Positions 6,690-13,136 of a DNA stretch of 15,636 nt are shown in pieces. How positions within the stretch are numbered: the first letter of the stretch is position 1; the number at the start of each line of letters is the position of its first letter. The notes beneath the pieces are model-generated. The model had not been told where the DNA came from and did no database searches. It saw only the letters and a list, made by a program, of their open reading frames with translations. This DNA is from an uncultured Chloroflexaceae bacterium (GTDB lineage: Bacteria; Chloroflexota; Chloroflexia; Chloroflexales; Chloroflexaceae): positions 1 to 15,636 of the forward strand of contig CAKZQX010000844.1 of assembly GCA_937141995.1 (NCBI GenBank). Reading direction: 5' to 3'. A program made the position numbers and the translations under genes.

Positions 6690-7229
6690 ATGACTACCAT
6701 TAAATTTAATGTTGCGCAGTTACTGCGCGAAGATATCGGCGCGCGGCGTGATTACGACTTCACTGAGGAGCAACTGTTGCTTGATGATACGCTGGTTTTG
6801 CGCGATATTACGGGTGCTGTTCGATTCACGCGTACGGCAACGGGCGTGTTTGTCCACGTTCGTGCGCAGGGTGTAGTCCAATTAGTCTGTGTGCGTTCAC
6901 TCGAAGAGTTTGATCAATTCGTTCAGGTCGATGCCAACGAAGAAATGCATTCTGTGATCGATGTGATGACTGGTGCGCCGGTGGCAAGCCCGGCTGAAGA
7001 AGACCCGTTTTTGCTCGATGAATTGCACATGGCTGATGTGGGAGAGATTATTCGGGAGTATACATTGCTTGAACTGCCGCTGTATCCGGTGTGTGAAGCC
7101 TATCGTGACGCCCCGGTTCGCTATAGTGTCCAGTCGGAAGATATCACGGAAGAAGTGGACGAGGAGATAGATAAACGGTTGGAAGTGCTTAAGCAGTGGG
7201 CTGAGCGGCAAAATAATCAATCTAGCTAA
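6690..7229 (+). CDS. yceD: YceD/DUF177 family protein
   Basis: A 179-aa protein of the DUF177 family, almost always encoded immediately before rpmF and implicated in 23S rRNA/50S maturation. Landmarks are the strand-rich centre (VFVHVRAQGVVQLVCVRSLEEF), an acidic segment (EEDPFLLDELHMADVGEIIREY), the conserved LELPLYPVCEA region, and a C-terminal helix with LEVLKQW. Many family members have CxRCL and a CxxxCxGLC segment. Here the first reads CVRSLEEF and the second PVCEAYRDAP, so most metal-ligand-like cysteines are gone. The ATG at 6690 has no visible Shine-Dalgarno; a 13-codon frame ends in an ATGA overlap with it. rpmF follows by 31 bp. Confidence 0.85.
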   Translation: MTTIKFNVAQLLREDIGARRDYDFTEEQLLLDDTLVLRDITGAVRFTRTATGVFVHVRAQGVVQLVCVRSLEEFDQFVQVDANEEMHSVIDVMTGAPVASPAEEDPFLLDELHMADVGEIIREYTLLELPLYPVCEAYRDAPVRYSVQSEDITEEVDEEIDKRLEVLKQWAERQNNQSS

Positions 7230-7260
7230 TGATGTAAAACATAAGGAGTTGTACTTAACT

Positions 7261-7446
7261 ATGGGTGCATTACCAAAACATAAAGTTTCACGCCATCAAC
7301 GGGGCAACCGTCAGCGCCATCAACGCCTGACTGCACCCACATTAGTGGTCTGTCCTCGTTGTGGAGCCTGGATGCGCGCGCATCGCGTGTGCAAGGCCTG
7401 TGGAACCTACAAAGGTCGCCAGGTTCTTCCGGCAAAGAGTGAATGA
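7261..7446 (+). CDS. rpmF: 50S ribosomal protein L32
   Basis: Ribosomal protein of 61 aa. The basic N-terminus MGALPKHKVSRHQRGNRQRH matches L32, although the usual MAVPK is altered to MGALPK. A zinc-ribbon follows with C31-x2-C34 and C44-x2-C47 (CPRC...CKAC), the C+ version of L32, and the ending GTYKGRQVL is typical. The ATG at 7261 is 12 nt after TAAGGAG; a TTG at 7249 abuts the Shine-Dalgarno and is less likely. The yceD-rpmF-fabH order is conserved in many bacteria, linking ribosome and lipid synthesis. Confidence 0.95.
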   Translation: MGALPKHKVSRHQRGNRQRHQRLTAPTLVVCPRCGAWMRAHRVCKACGTYKGRQVLPAKSE

Positions 7447-7491
7447 TCCGGTTGATTGAGTAGTTGAGAAGTATGGTGCTGTCTGGCGAAT

Positions 7492-7546
7492 AGAAGGGTT
7501 ATTGGCAGGTTTACAGCCCTGCTTATAACCCTTCTCGCGTGAGAAG
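7492..7546 (+). promoter_or_regulatory. Two overlapping, mutually exclusive hairpins before fabH
   Basis: Stem 1 pairs 7492-7509 with 7518-7535: 11 perfect base pairs, a T-T mismatch, a G-U pair and 5 more pairs, with an 8-nt loop. Stem 2 pairs CTTCTC (7531-7536) with GAGAAG (7541-7546) around a GCGT loop and shares 7531-7535 with stem 1, so only one can form fully. There is no T-tract, so it is not a simple terminator. The fabH Shine-Dalgarno AGGAG (7554-7558) lies just beyond stem 2. An attenuator, a processing site or an mRNA-stability element for rpmF is possible. Confidence 0.55.
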
Positions 7547-7563
7547 TGTTCCCAGGAGAGAGC

Positions 7564-8553
7564 ATGGGACAGTATGCGGCGATCATTGGTTGGGGAATGG
7601 CTGTTCCTAAACGCATTGTCACCAATGAAGAACTGGCCTACATGATCGATACGTCGGATGAGTGGATTCGCACCCGGACGGGTATTGCTGAACGCCATGT
7701 GGTGGGGCCAGGCGAGTATACATCAACGCTGGCTACCGAAGCAGGTCGCCATGCGATTGACGCGGCGGGGATTGATCTCCAGGATATTGATCTGGTTATT
7801 CTGGCAACCTGCACACCTGATCGACCGTTCCCGGCAACGGCATGCCGGGTGCAGGGCAACCTGGGCATTAATCGCGCCGGCGCGTTTGATCTCAATGCTG
7901 CCTGTAGTGGGTTTGTCTACGGTGTGAATGTTGCAACCAGCATGATTCGAAGTGGCGCACATCGGACTGTGTTGCTCATCGGTGTGGACATCTTTACCCA
8001 TCTGCTCAACTGGAAGGATCGCAATACCTGTGTGCTCTTTGGTGATGGCGCAGGGGCGGTGATTTTACAGGCCCATGCACAACCCCTGGGAATGCTTGCA
8101 TCTGAACTTGGCTCATGGGGCGATGGAGAAAATTTAATGGCGGCCGATGCTGGTGGTACCCGGTTGCCGTTGACCCCCGAGTTAATCGATCAGGGTCGTC
8201 ATCATGTGTATATGCACGGGCGGGAAATTTATAAGCATGCCGTGCGCGAAATGAGTGAGTCATCACAGCGAGTCATCGCTGCTGCCGGTTTGACTGTTGA
8301 TGATATTCGCCTGGTCATTCCACATCAGGCCAATGCGCGTATCATTGAGGCAACGGCAAAACGTCTCGGTATACCATCTGAGCGGGTATTTATGAATTTG
8401 AACCGTTATGGTAATACGTCTGCTGCCTCCGTTCCTATTGCTTTGTGTGAGGCTGTTGCACAGGAACGGATACAGTATGGCGAACATATCCTGTTAACCG
8501 CATTTGGTGGAGGGTTGACCTGGGCATCAGCCGTCGTGCGTTGGGGAAGATAG
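7564..8553 (+). CDS. fabH: 3-oxoacyl-ACP synthase III (KAS III)
   Basis: Condenses acetyl-CoA (or a branched acyl-CoA) with malonyl-ACP to begin fatty-acid synthesis; 329 aa, usual FabH length. Catalytic residues are C114 (NAACSGFVYG), H254 (IPHQANARI) and N284 (NRYGNTSAA). DEWIRTRTGIAERH near residues 32-45 and the ending LLTAFGGGLTWASAV are diagnostic of FabH. The ATG at 7564 has AGGAG 5 nt upstream; the frame extends back to GTG 7546 without homology. fabD follows 9 bp downstream. Substrate preference cannot be read from the sequence. Confidence 0.96.
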   Translation: MGQYAAIIGWGMAVPKRIVTNEELAYMIDTSDEWIRTRTGIAERHVVGPGEYTSTLATEAGRHAIDAAGIDLQDIDLVILATCTPDRPFPATACRVQGNLGINRAGAFDLNAACSGFVYGVNVATSMIRSGAHRTVLLIGVDIFTHLLNWKDRNTCVLFGDGAGAVILQAHAQPLGMLASELGSWGDGENLMAADAGGTRLPLTPELIDQGRHHVYMHGREIYKHAVREMSESSQRVIAAAGLTVDDIRLVIPHQANARIIEATAKRLGIPSERVFMNLNRYGNTSAASVPIALCEAVAQERIQYGEHILLTAFGGGLTWASAVVRWGR

Positions 8554-8562
8554 TTCAACTCT

Positions 8563-9603
8563 ATGCGTCGATCTGGTTGTGATCAACGGGTTTCCTCTAA
8601 ATCTCTCAATATGGTGGTGTGTAACAAGGTGTCAGATGTGAGGAGTACAACTACTGCATGGGTTTTCCCCGGTCAAGGCTCGCAGTTTGTCGGGATGGGC
8701 CGTGAGTTGTATGCGCATAGTTCGGTGGCGCGTGAGGTGTTTGAGCAGGCAGATGCTGCCCTTGGACTGAACCTGACCCGCCTCTGTTTTGAAGGGCCCG
8801 AATCCGAGCTTACGGCTACGGAGAATGCCCAACCGGCATTATTGACGGTCAGCGTAGCGTTGATTCGAATGCTTAACACGGTTACTGATAGCGATTGTGC
8901 AATGACGCATCCGGGTGTTGTTGCCGGGCATAGTCTGGGTGAATATGCCGCCCTCGTTGCCGGTGGTGCGCTTGACTTTCTGACGGCGTTGCGATTGGTT
9001 CGACGGCGCGGAGAGTTGATGGCGGCAGCGCGCGAGGGGACAATGGCGGCCATTATGGGCCTTGACGAGGACACGCTTGATCATACCTGCCGTGAAGTGG
9101 CGGATGCCATTGCCGACAGTGCCTCAATGGATAAGGCCGTTGTTATTGCCAATTATAATGCCCCTGGTCAGTTTGTTATCAGTGGCACACCTCCAGCGGT
9201 GAAACGTGTATGTGCGCTGGCCAAGGAGCGTGGGGCGCGGCGGGCGCTTCCGCTCAAGGTGAGCGCTGCATTTCATTCGCCGATGATGTCGGATGCGGCG
9301 CGTGGTATGGCTGTGGCTATTGAAAATGCGGCCATACACGATTTATGCATTCCGCTTGTTGGGAATGTGTCGGCTGAGATGCTGCTCTACGCCGGCGATA
9401 TCCGCCATGAACTGGTTGCTCAAATTGTTGAACCGGTTCGCTGGATCGCTTCAGTTGAGCAGATGGCAGCGCAGGGTTTTACAACGTTCGTCGAAGTTGG
9501 TCCTGGGAGTGTCTTGACGGGATTGATCAAGCGTATTTTGCCGGATGTGCAAACACTGAATATCAGCAAGGTTGAGGATGTGTACGCCTTTGTGCAGGGG
9601 TGA
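8563..9603 (+). CDS. fabD: Malonyl-CoA:ACP transacylase
   Basis: Loads malonyl groups onto acyl carrier protein, feeding FabH and the elongating synthases. Numbered from the ATG at 8563 (346 aa), it has VFPGQGSQ (34-41), nucleophile S124 in GHSLGEY, the NYNAPGQFVISG region (197-208) and active-site H238 in AAFHSPMM. EVGPGSVLTGLIKRI closes the fold. The first 30 or so residues before TAWVFPGQG are extra compared with most FabD, so the true start may be ATG 8611 or GTG 8629 or 8638; none has a clearly better Shine-Dalgarno. It is the last gene of the plus-strand cluster; acpP, fabG and fabF do not follow. Confidence 0.95.
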   Translation: MRRSGCDQRVSSKSLNMVVCNKVSDVRSTTTAWVFPGQGSQFVGMGRELYAHSSVAREVFEQADAALGLNLTRLCFEGPESELTATENAQPALLTVSVALIRMLNTVTDSDCAMTHPGVVAGHSLGEYAALVAGGALDFLTALRLVRRRGELMAAAREGTMAAIMGLDEDTLDHTCREVADAIADSASMDKAVVIANYNAPGQFVISGTPPAVKRVCALAKERGARRALPLKVSAAFHSPMMSDAARGMAVAIENAAIHDLCIPLVGNVSAEMLLYAGDIRHELVAQIVEPVRWIASVEQMAAQGFTTFVEVGPGSVLTGLIKRILPDVQTLNISKVEDVYAFVQG

Positions 9604-10545
9604 GCGCCAGGGGGATGTGTTTGTCCCGGCGTGGGTATCGCAGTGTGTGAAAGCGAAGCGAAAACGCCCCAAGAGAATGAGTATCGCAACATTTTTAAGC
9701 CATTACAGCCTACTCTAGCCTCTGCAGTATCCTGATTTGCGGCTCTGCTAACAGACCTTCAATATTACGTCAGCTTTTGTATCATCAAACGGGTTTGATA
9801 TCAGTGTTAACTCCAAATACTCAGTTCGTGCCAGTTCCGACATTCGTCTTCTGTCTGAATACCAGGTTTAGTGCCTGGAATTGAATGTGCCGTCCAGTTG
9901 CGAATGTGCCGTCCATACCCCAGGTTTGCTGTCTGGGATTACGTTTACCGTGTCGTGGATTTACCGTTCTCACCAGGTTTTTTAGAACCTGGATCTGAAA
10001 TTGTCGTCCAGTTGCGAATTTGCATGCCAACATACAAAGTTGAAGTCTGCGCCGGCTTTTGCATTCAGGCTGCGCTTCTTGCCGTGGCTCTATGTAAATT
10101 CCCACGGCTTGAGCTTTGCTGCAGATAATAACCCCTTCACGCTCCCACGCATCCAGTCTCTCCTTCAGCGATCTGGCGCATGATTGCTGGTTTCCCTGCA
10201 CCGATACTCATATCGGTCATTTCTTCCAACGTGCGGATGTCCCCAGAAAGTGTGTCACTTTCTTGTGTTCTGTCCTATGCGGGGTACACCGTTTGCGCTT
10301 GGGATTATCAGACTATTTTGGCTGTTAATGTGCTTGCCTGCTCGATCATTCTCTTGAGGCTATGGGGATATCTTAGCACTTCGTTTTCGGGAAATCAATA
10401 TGTTTATCGTTATTTAACGATAATACAGGCAAATCGCACGCTCATAAAAATAGTACCGCGGTCTATCGGGGCATCTCTTGCTGTCTGCCGGATGCCGGCT
10501 AATGCAATGGGGTGTCGTATGCAGTCAGGAGGTTTCATCACGGTA
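9604..10545. other. Long non-coding gap between convergent fabD and carotenoid desaturase genes
   Basis: About 940 bp with no gene I can support; open frames on both strands lack ribosome-binding sites and recognisable motifs. From left to right it holds an imperfect hairpin right after fabD (CGCC/GGCG and GGG/CCC arms, 9605-9631, no T-tract), three degenerate repeat units (9861-10029) and a 7-bp perfect stem with a 14-nt loop (10081-10108). Next is a perfect ACCGATA/TATCGGT hairpin (10200-10217) followed by CATTTCTTCC, which could terminate plus-strand transcription. Last is the terminator of the minus-strand gene (10446-10548). Codon-like structure is absent and the composition is patchy, consistent with decayed repeat DNA. 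Confidence 0.6.
9861..10029. repeat. Three degenerate tandem repeats of about 55 bp with hairpins
   Basis: CAGGTTT recurs at 9863, 9921 and 9974 (spacing 58 and 53). Each copy starts a short stem-loop: CCAGG/CCTGG (9862-9878), CCCAG/CTGGG (9919-9937) and CCAGGTT/AACCTGG (9973-9992). Units 1 and 3 also share a 15-base exact match, CGTCCAGTTGCGAAT, at 9891-9905 and 10005-10019. In unit 1, AATGTGCCGTCCA occurs twice (9884 and 9903). The units are too diverged and the spacers too short for a CRISPR array. Confidence 0.6.
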
Positions 10546-10548
10546 CTA
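10446..10548 (-). terminator. Terminator of the carotenoid desaturase gene, with long structured loop
   Basis: The minus strand has TAGTACCG at 10548-10541, whose TAG is the gene's own stop codon. Its complement CGGTACTA at 10458-10451 is followed directly by TTTTTATGAG. The 8-bp stem therefore closes an 82-nt loop and ends in a T-run. Inside the loop, GCCGG-CAT-CCGGC forms a nested hairpin. The geometry is unusual for an intrinsic terminator, but the T-run placement is right. Confidence 0.45.
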
Positions 10549-12078
10549 ACGGATTGCGGTCGGGGGTAGGCTTGTATTGGACGAGGCGGCGATACGTTCA
10601 GCAACAGCTTTACCGGAGAGCAGGACAAGCGGGATTCCTCCACCAGGATGGGTTCCTCCACCTACAAAGTAGAGTTGTTCAATGCCGCGTGCGCGTAGCG
10701 GCGGTCGCATAAATGCGGCAAAGGGATTATTTGATGCCAGACCATAAATTGCACCGCCGGCAGCATTGTAGCGCGCCTGCAAATCTGCCGGCGTTATCAT
10801 TTCTTCATAGACAATATGCTGCCGTAAATTATGCAACCCCATTCGCTCAAGTTTGCATAGAACCGTCTCACGGTAGGCATTGGCCTCGCGTTCCCAACAT
10901 ACTCGGTCATTAAGTGCAGGCGCATTGACCAGCACAAAGAGATTCATATGGCCTGACGGCGCATGTTGTGGGTCGCTTACACAGGTTGCACACACATAGA
11001 CCGTGGGATCAACGGCGGGAACACCTTTTTGAAATATCGCGGCGAACTCGCGCTCGTAATCCTGGCTGAAGAAGATAGTGTGATGGGACAGTTGTTCATA
11101 ACGATGGTTTACACCGAGCATTAGAATAAAACCACTGCATGAAGGTTCAAGCCGGCGGAGGCGTGCGGCGGTTCGTTCTTGTCCCGACAGAAGAGTATCA
11201 TACGCATAGCGCGGATCAGCATTGACCACGACTGTATCTGCTGTGAAGGAACGTCCGTCACTGGTACGAATGCCGTATGCGCGTCCGCGCTCCACGAGCA
11301 CGTTACTGACCTCCGTGCCGGTGTGGATATCAATCGCCAGTTCATCCGTCAGACGCAGCAGCGCGCGCGCCAGTTCATACATCCCGCCGCGTATATACCA
11401 TCCGCCCTCGGCAAATTCAATATATGCAATAACGTTGAAGGTTGCCGGTGAGAGGTAGGGCGATGAGCCGTTGTAGGTGGCATAGCGGTTAAACACCTGC
11501 TGCAGATAGGGATTTTGGAAAAAGCTGCGAACCGCCGTATCGATATTGCGGAATGCATCAATATGCATGCCATGACGGAGTAGTTCTGGGGTTAACAGAT
11601 CACGAATACCATCGAAGGGATGGAGCAAAAAAGCATCGGCGACGATATTGTAGATATGTGCTGAGTGTGCCAGAAAACGAAAGAGTCCTTCGACATCGGT
11701 AGGGTTGAGGCGGGCTACTTCCTGGACCAGTTGTGGCAGCCGTTGCCACGCATTGAACTGCGTGCCGTCGGGCCACCAGTAGCGGCATGTTGGCTCGATT
11801 TGAACGAGATCCAGGTAGGCATGCATGTCACGCCCGGCGGCAGTGAACAGATCCGCAAGGATCCACGGCATCGTAAAGAGAGATGGGCCGGTGTCAAAGG
11901 TATACCCATCTGCCTGCATGAGATTCAACTTGCCCCCGACGCGTTCATTCTTCTCGAATACCACTACCCGGCGTCCTTGCCGTGCCAGGCGTATGGCTGT
12001 TGCAAGACCTCCCAGACCTGCGCCGACAACAATGACCGTTGGTTGTGCAGAAGCGTGTATATCAGATTGAGCAGTCAC
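10546..12078 (-). CDS. CrtI-family carotenoid desaturase/oxygenase (phytoene desaturase-like)
   Basis: FAD-dependent enzyme of 510 aa from the CrtI/CrtN/CrtP family, acting on membrane-dissolved C30-C40 polyenes. The N-terminal dinucleotide fold has VIVVGAGLGGLATAIRLARQ (GxGxxG at 19-24), then FEKNERVGGKLN and the substrate-side motif YTFDTGPSLFTMP. The C-terminal FAD signature LYFVGGGTHPGGGIPLVLLSGKAV lies at about 469-492. The segment FFSQDYEREFAAIF...DPTVYVC, with APSGHMNLFVLV, also recalls CrtP/CrtNb-type oxygenases, so the exact reaction is unsettled. The start is GTG at 12078 with no good Shine-Dalgarno. The gene is alone: no crtB or cyclase is in the window. A foldback element begins 19 bp upstream and may supply part of the promoter region. 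Confidence 0.88.
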   Translation of the reverse strand: MTAQSDIHASAQPTVIVVGAGLGGLATAIRLARQGRRVVVFEKNERVGGKLNLMQADGYTFDTGPSLFTMPWILADLFTAAGRDMHAYLDLVQIEPTCRYWWPDGTQFNAWQRLPQLVQEVARLNPTDVEGLFRFLAHSAHIYNIVADAFLLHPFDGIRDLLTPELLRHGMHIDAFRNIDTAVRSFFQNPYLQQVFNRYATYNGSSPYLSPATFNVIAYIEFAEGGWYIRGGMYELARALLRLTDELAIDIHTGTEVSNVLVERGRAYGIRTSDGRSFTADTVVVNADPRYAYDTLLSGQERTAARLRRLEPSCSGFILMLGVNHRYEQLSHHTIFFSQDYEREFAAIFQKGVPAVDPTVYVCATCVSDPQHAPSGHMNLFVLVNAPALNDRVCWEREANAYRETVLCKLERMGLHNLRQHIVYEEMITPADLQARYNAAGGAIYGLASNNPFAAFMRPPLRARGIEQLYFVGGGTHPGGGIPLVLLSGKAVAERIAASSNTSLPPTAIR

Positions 12079-12096
12079 ATGTGAACCGTCTAACTA

Positions 12097-12303
12097 AATT
12101 AACACGAGTTACGCGGTTGCTCACCCAAAAGGAAATTTCGCCTCCGGCAGGACGGAACCGACCTTTCTTTTCCCCGAACATGTGGCTCCTTGAGCCACAT
12201 GTTCGGGGAAAAGAAAAAAGAAGTACCATGCTGCCGCAGGCGAATCTGACTTCCATCTTGCCAAACGTGCAGTTTGAAGGCCCACCGCGTAACTCGTGTA
12301 ATT
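12097..12303. mobile_element. MITE-like foldback element 1
   Basis: A 207-bp non-coding segment bounded by inverted repeats of about 20 bp: AATTAACACGAGTTACGCGG from 12097, and its near-complement at 12284-12303 (one base shorter). Inside is a second imperfect pair (12137-12152 against 12229-12244, 14 of 16 matching). The centre is a perfect 25-bp hairpin with a 3-nt loop (arms 12164-12188 and 12192-12216). It encodes no transposase. Terminal inverted repeats plus extensive self-complementarity fit a miniature inverted-repeat element mobilised in trans. No target-site duplication is obvious. Confidence 0.6.
12164..12216. other. Perfect 25-bp central hairpin
   Basis: Arms 12164-12188 and 12192-12216 are exactly complementary, with only CTT between them. 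Each arm has a pyrimidine or purine tract next to an ACATGT-containing core. It would fold as cruciform DNA or a very stable RNA stem and could block transcription entering from either side. Confidence 0.85.
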
Positions 12304-12440
12304 AACACGAGTTACGCGGTGCGGTCTGTTCCGCCAAACCGCCGGACCCGAACGCCCGCTTTGCCGGCGGCAGCGAGGCGTATCGGGCCGTTCATCACGG
12401 TAACTACCGGTTGGGAAACGGCCACGTAACGTGTGGAATT
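12300..12440. mobile_element. MITE-like foldback element 2, abutting the first
   Basis: Begins with an exact 21-bp direct copy (12300-12320) of the left end of element 1 and ends with a degenerate inverted copy at about 12422-12440 (CCACGTAACGTGTGGAATT). Inside are CCGCCGG/CCGGCGG (12339-12345 and 12364-12370) and GGCCGTT/AACGGCC (12386-12392 and 12417-12423) stems. Its core is unrelated to element 1. Where the two meet, 12283-12321 forms a perfect 17-bp palindrome with a 5-nt loop. The right end is weak, so the boundary is tentative. Confidence 0.45.
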
Positions 12441-12562
12441 GATTGGTAAAATTAAAGAAAAAAAGAACTACGATACTGTGACTCTGCGTTTGCCGCTACC
12501 CCGGCCTGTGTAAGGATGATTGCAAGATGATCGTGGGAGCATGTATCGGTAGGACACATACG

Positions 12563-12985
12563 TTAATTGCTGAAGTGGTAAATCAACATGCCATTTTCAC
12601 CGACCTCAACGGAGATCAGGCCACTACGAGCCTGCGTTTCCAGGTAGATTTGCGCCTCAGCCAGGGAGAGATCGGTGAGCATAGCAACTTCTGCTGTGGT
12701 AATACGATAGTCACGCGATATAACTGCCTGGAGGATTTTTGCTTCAATCGCTTCCTGTCGCCGGCGTCGGTGCGATTTGAGCCCGATGTACATGAGCGCA
12801 CCACCTGATACGACGAACGGCAATCCCAGGAATATCGTACACATTGCCGTAGACAGCGTCATCTCCGTGTCGGGACTGCTGGTGTCGATGACAAAAACTA
12901 TTCCCAGCAAGATAGAACATATACCCAGCAGCAGCAATACCATGCCGCCGGCGAGACCAAGCATAAGCGTTTGGGAGCGATGCAT
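12563..12985 (-). CDS. Small membrane protein with C-terminal winged-helix-like domain
   Basis: I do not recognise this family. From the ATG at 12985 (140 aa; GGAG 8 nt upstream, well-formed promoter before it), two hydrophobic helices are clear: about 8-33 (LMLGLAGGMVLLLLGICSIL...) and about 48-68 (MCTIFLGLPFVVSGGALMYI). A basic stretch SHRRRR follows, predicting both termini in the cytoplasm. Residues 80-140 look like a helix-turn-helix or winged-helix domain (ILQAVISRDYRITTAEVAMLTDLSLAEAQIYLETQARSGLI, then a beta wing ending MLIYHFSN). It could be a membrane-tethered regulator or a degenerate protein-binding wing. A longer frame from 13171 would run into the cpaF-like gene and is rejected. 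It follows that gene but is separated by a terminator. Confidence 0.7.
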   Translation of the reverse strand: MHRSQTLMLGLAGGMVLLLLGICSILLGIVFVIDTSSPDTEMTLSTAMCTIFLGLPFVVSGGALMYIGLKSHRRRRQEAIEAKILQAVISRDYRITTAEVAMLTDLSLAEAQIYLETQARSGLISVEVGENGMLIYHFSN

Positions 12986-13028
12986 TGCCACAACTCCGAC
13001 GTAGTAAGTTAAAATCGGTGTGATGATT

Positions 13029-13057
13029 AATATACCAGGGATTGTAGAAAGGAGCAA
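13029..13057 (-). promoter_or_regulatory. Promoter of the small membrane-protein gene
   Basis: On the minus strand TTGCTC (13057-13052), a 17-bp spacer and TATATT (13034-13029) lie about 45 bases before the ATG at 12985 and after the terminator of the secretion-ATPase operon. Confidence 0.45.
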
Positions 13058-13075
13058 CCCGGAGAAGCAAATGTT

Positions 13076-13112
13076 CAGGCAAAAGGCAAGGGACCGGCAC
13101 ATTGCCGGCCCC
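13076..13112 (-). terminator. Rho-independent terminator after the CpaF-like gene
   Basis: A 9-bp GC-rich stem (arms 13104-13112 and 13090-13098, one G-U pair in the minus-strand transcript) with a 5-nt loop is followed by CTTGCCTTTTGCCTG. It lies about 25 bases past the stop codon of the secretion ATPase. The T-run is interrupted but the stem is strong. Confidence 0.6.
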
Positions 13113-13136
13113 ATCGAACAGCGTTGCGCGAACGTG

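Noticed and set aside
9861..10029. CRISPR array
   Set aside because: Units are diverged, spacing varies, there are only three copies and no cas genes; repeats and spacers cannot be told apart.
9821..10201. Minus-strand open frame of 126 codons
   Set aside because: It simply translates the degenerate repeats; the two similar peptide stretches (CKFATGRQFQIQ and GTFATGRHIQFQ) reflect DNA repeats. No ribosome-binding site is seen.
10180..10569. Plus-strand open frame of 129 codons in the fabD-desaturase gap
   Set aside because: No Shine-Dalgarno, no recognisable motif. It begins just before a hairpin, runs through the desaturase terminator and overlaps the 3' end of a real gene.
12062..12308. 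Short open frames within the foldback elements
   Set aside because: They read through palindromic DNA on both strands with near-identical peptides, as expected of inverted repeats, and lack start signals.
12443..12470. Terminator for the small membrane-protein gene (T-rich run on the minus strand)
   Set aside because: The minus strand has TTCTTTTTTTCTTTAATTTT, but I found no stem directly before it; it could equally be an AT-rich promoter element.
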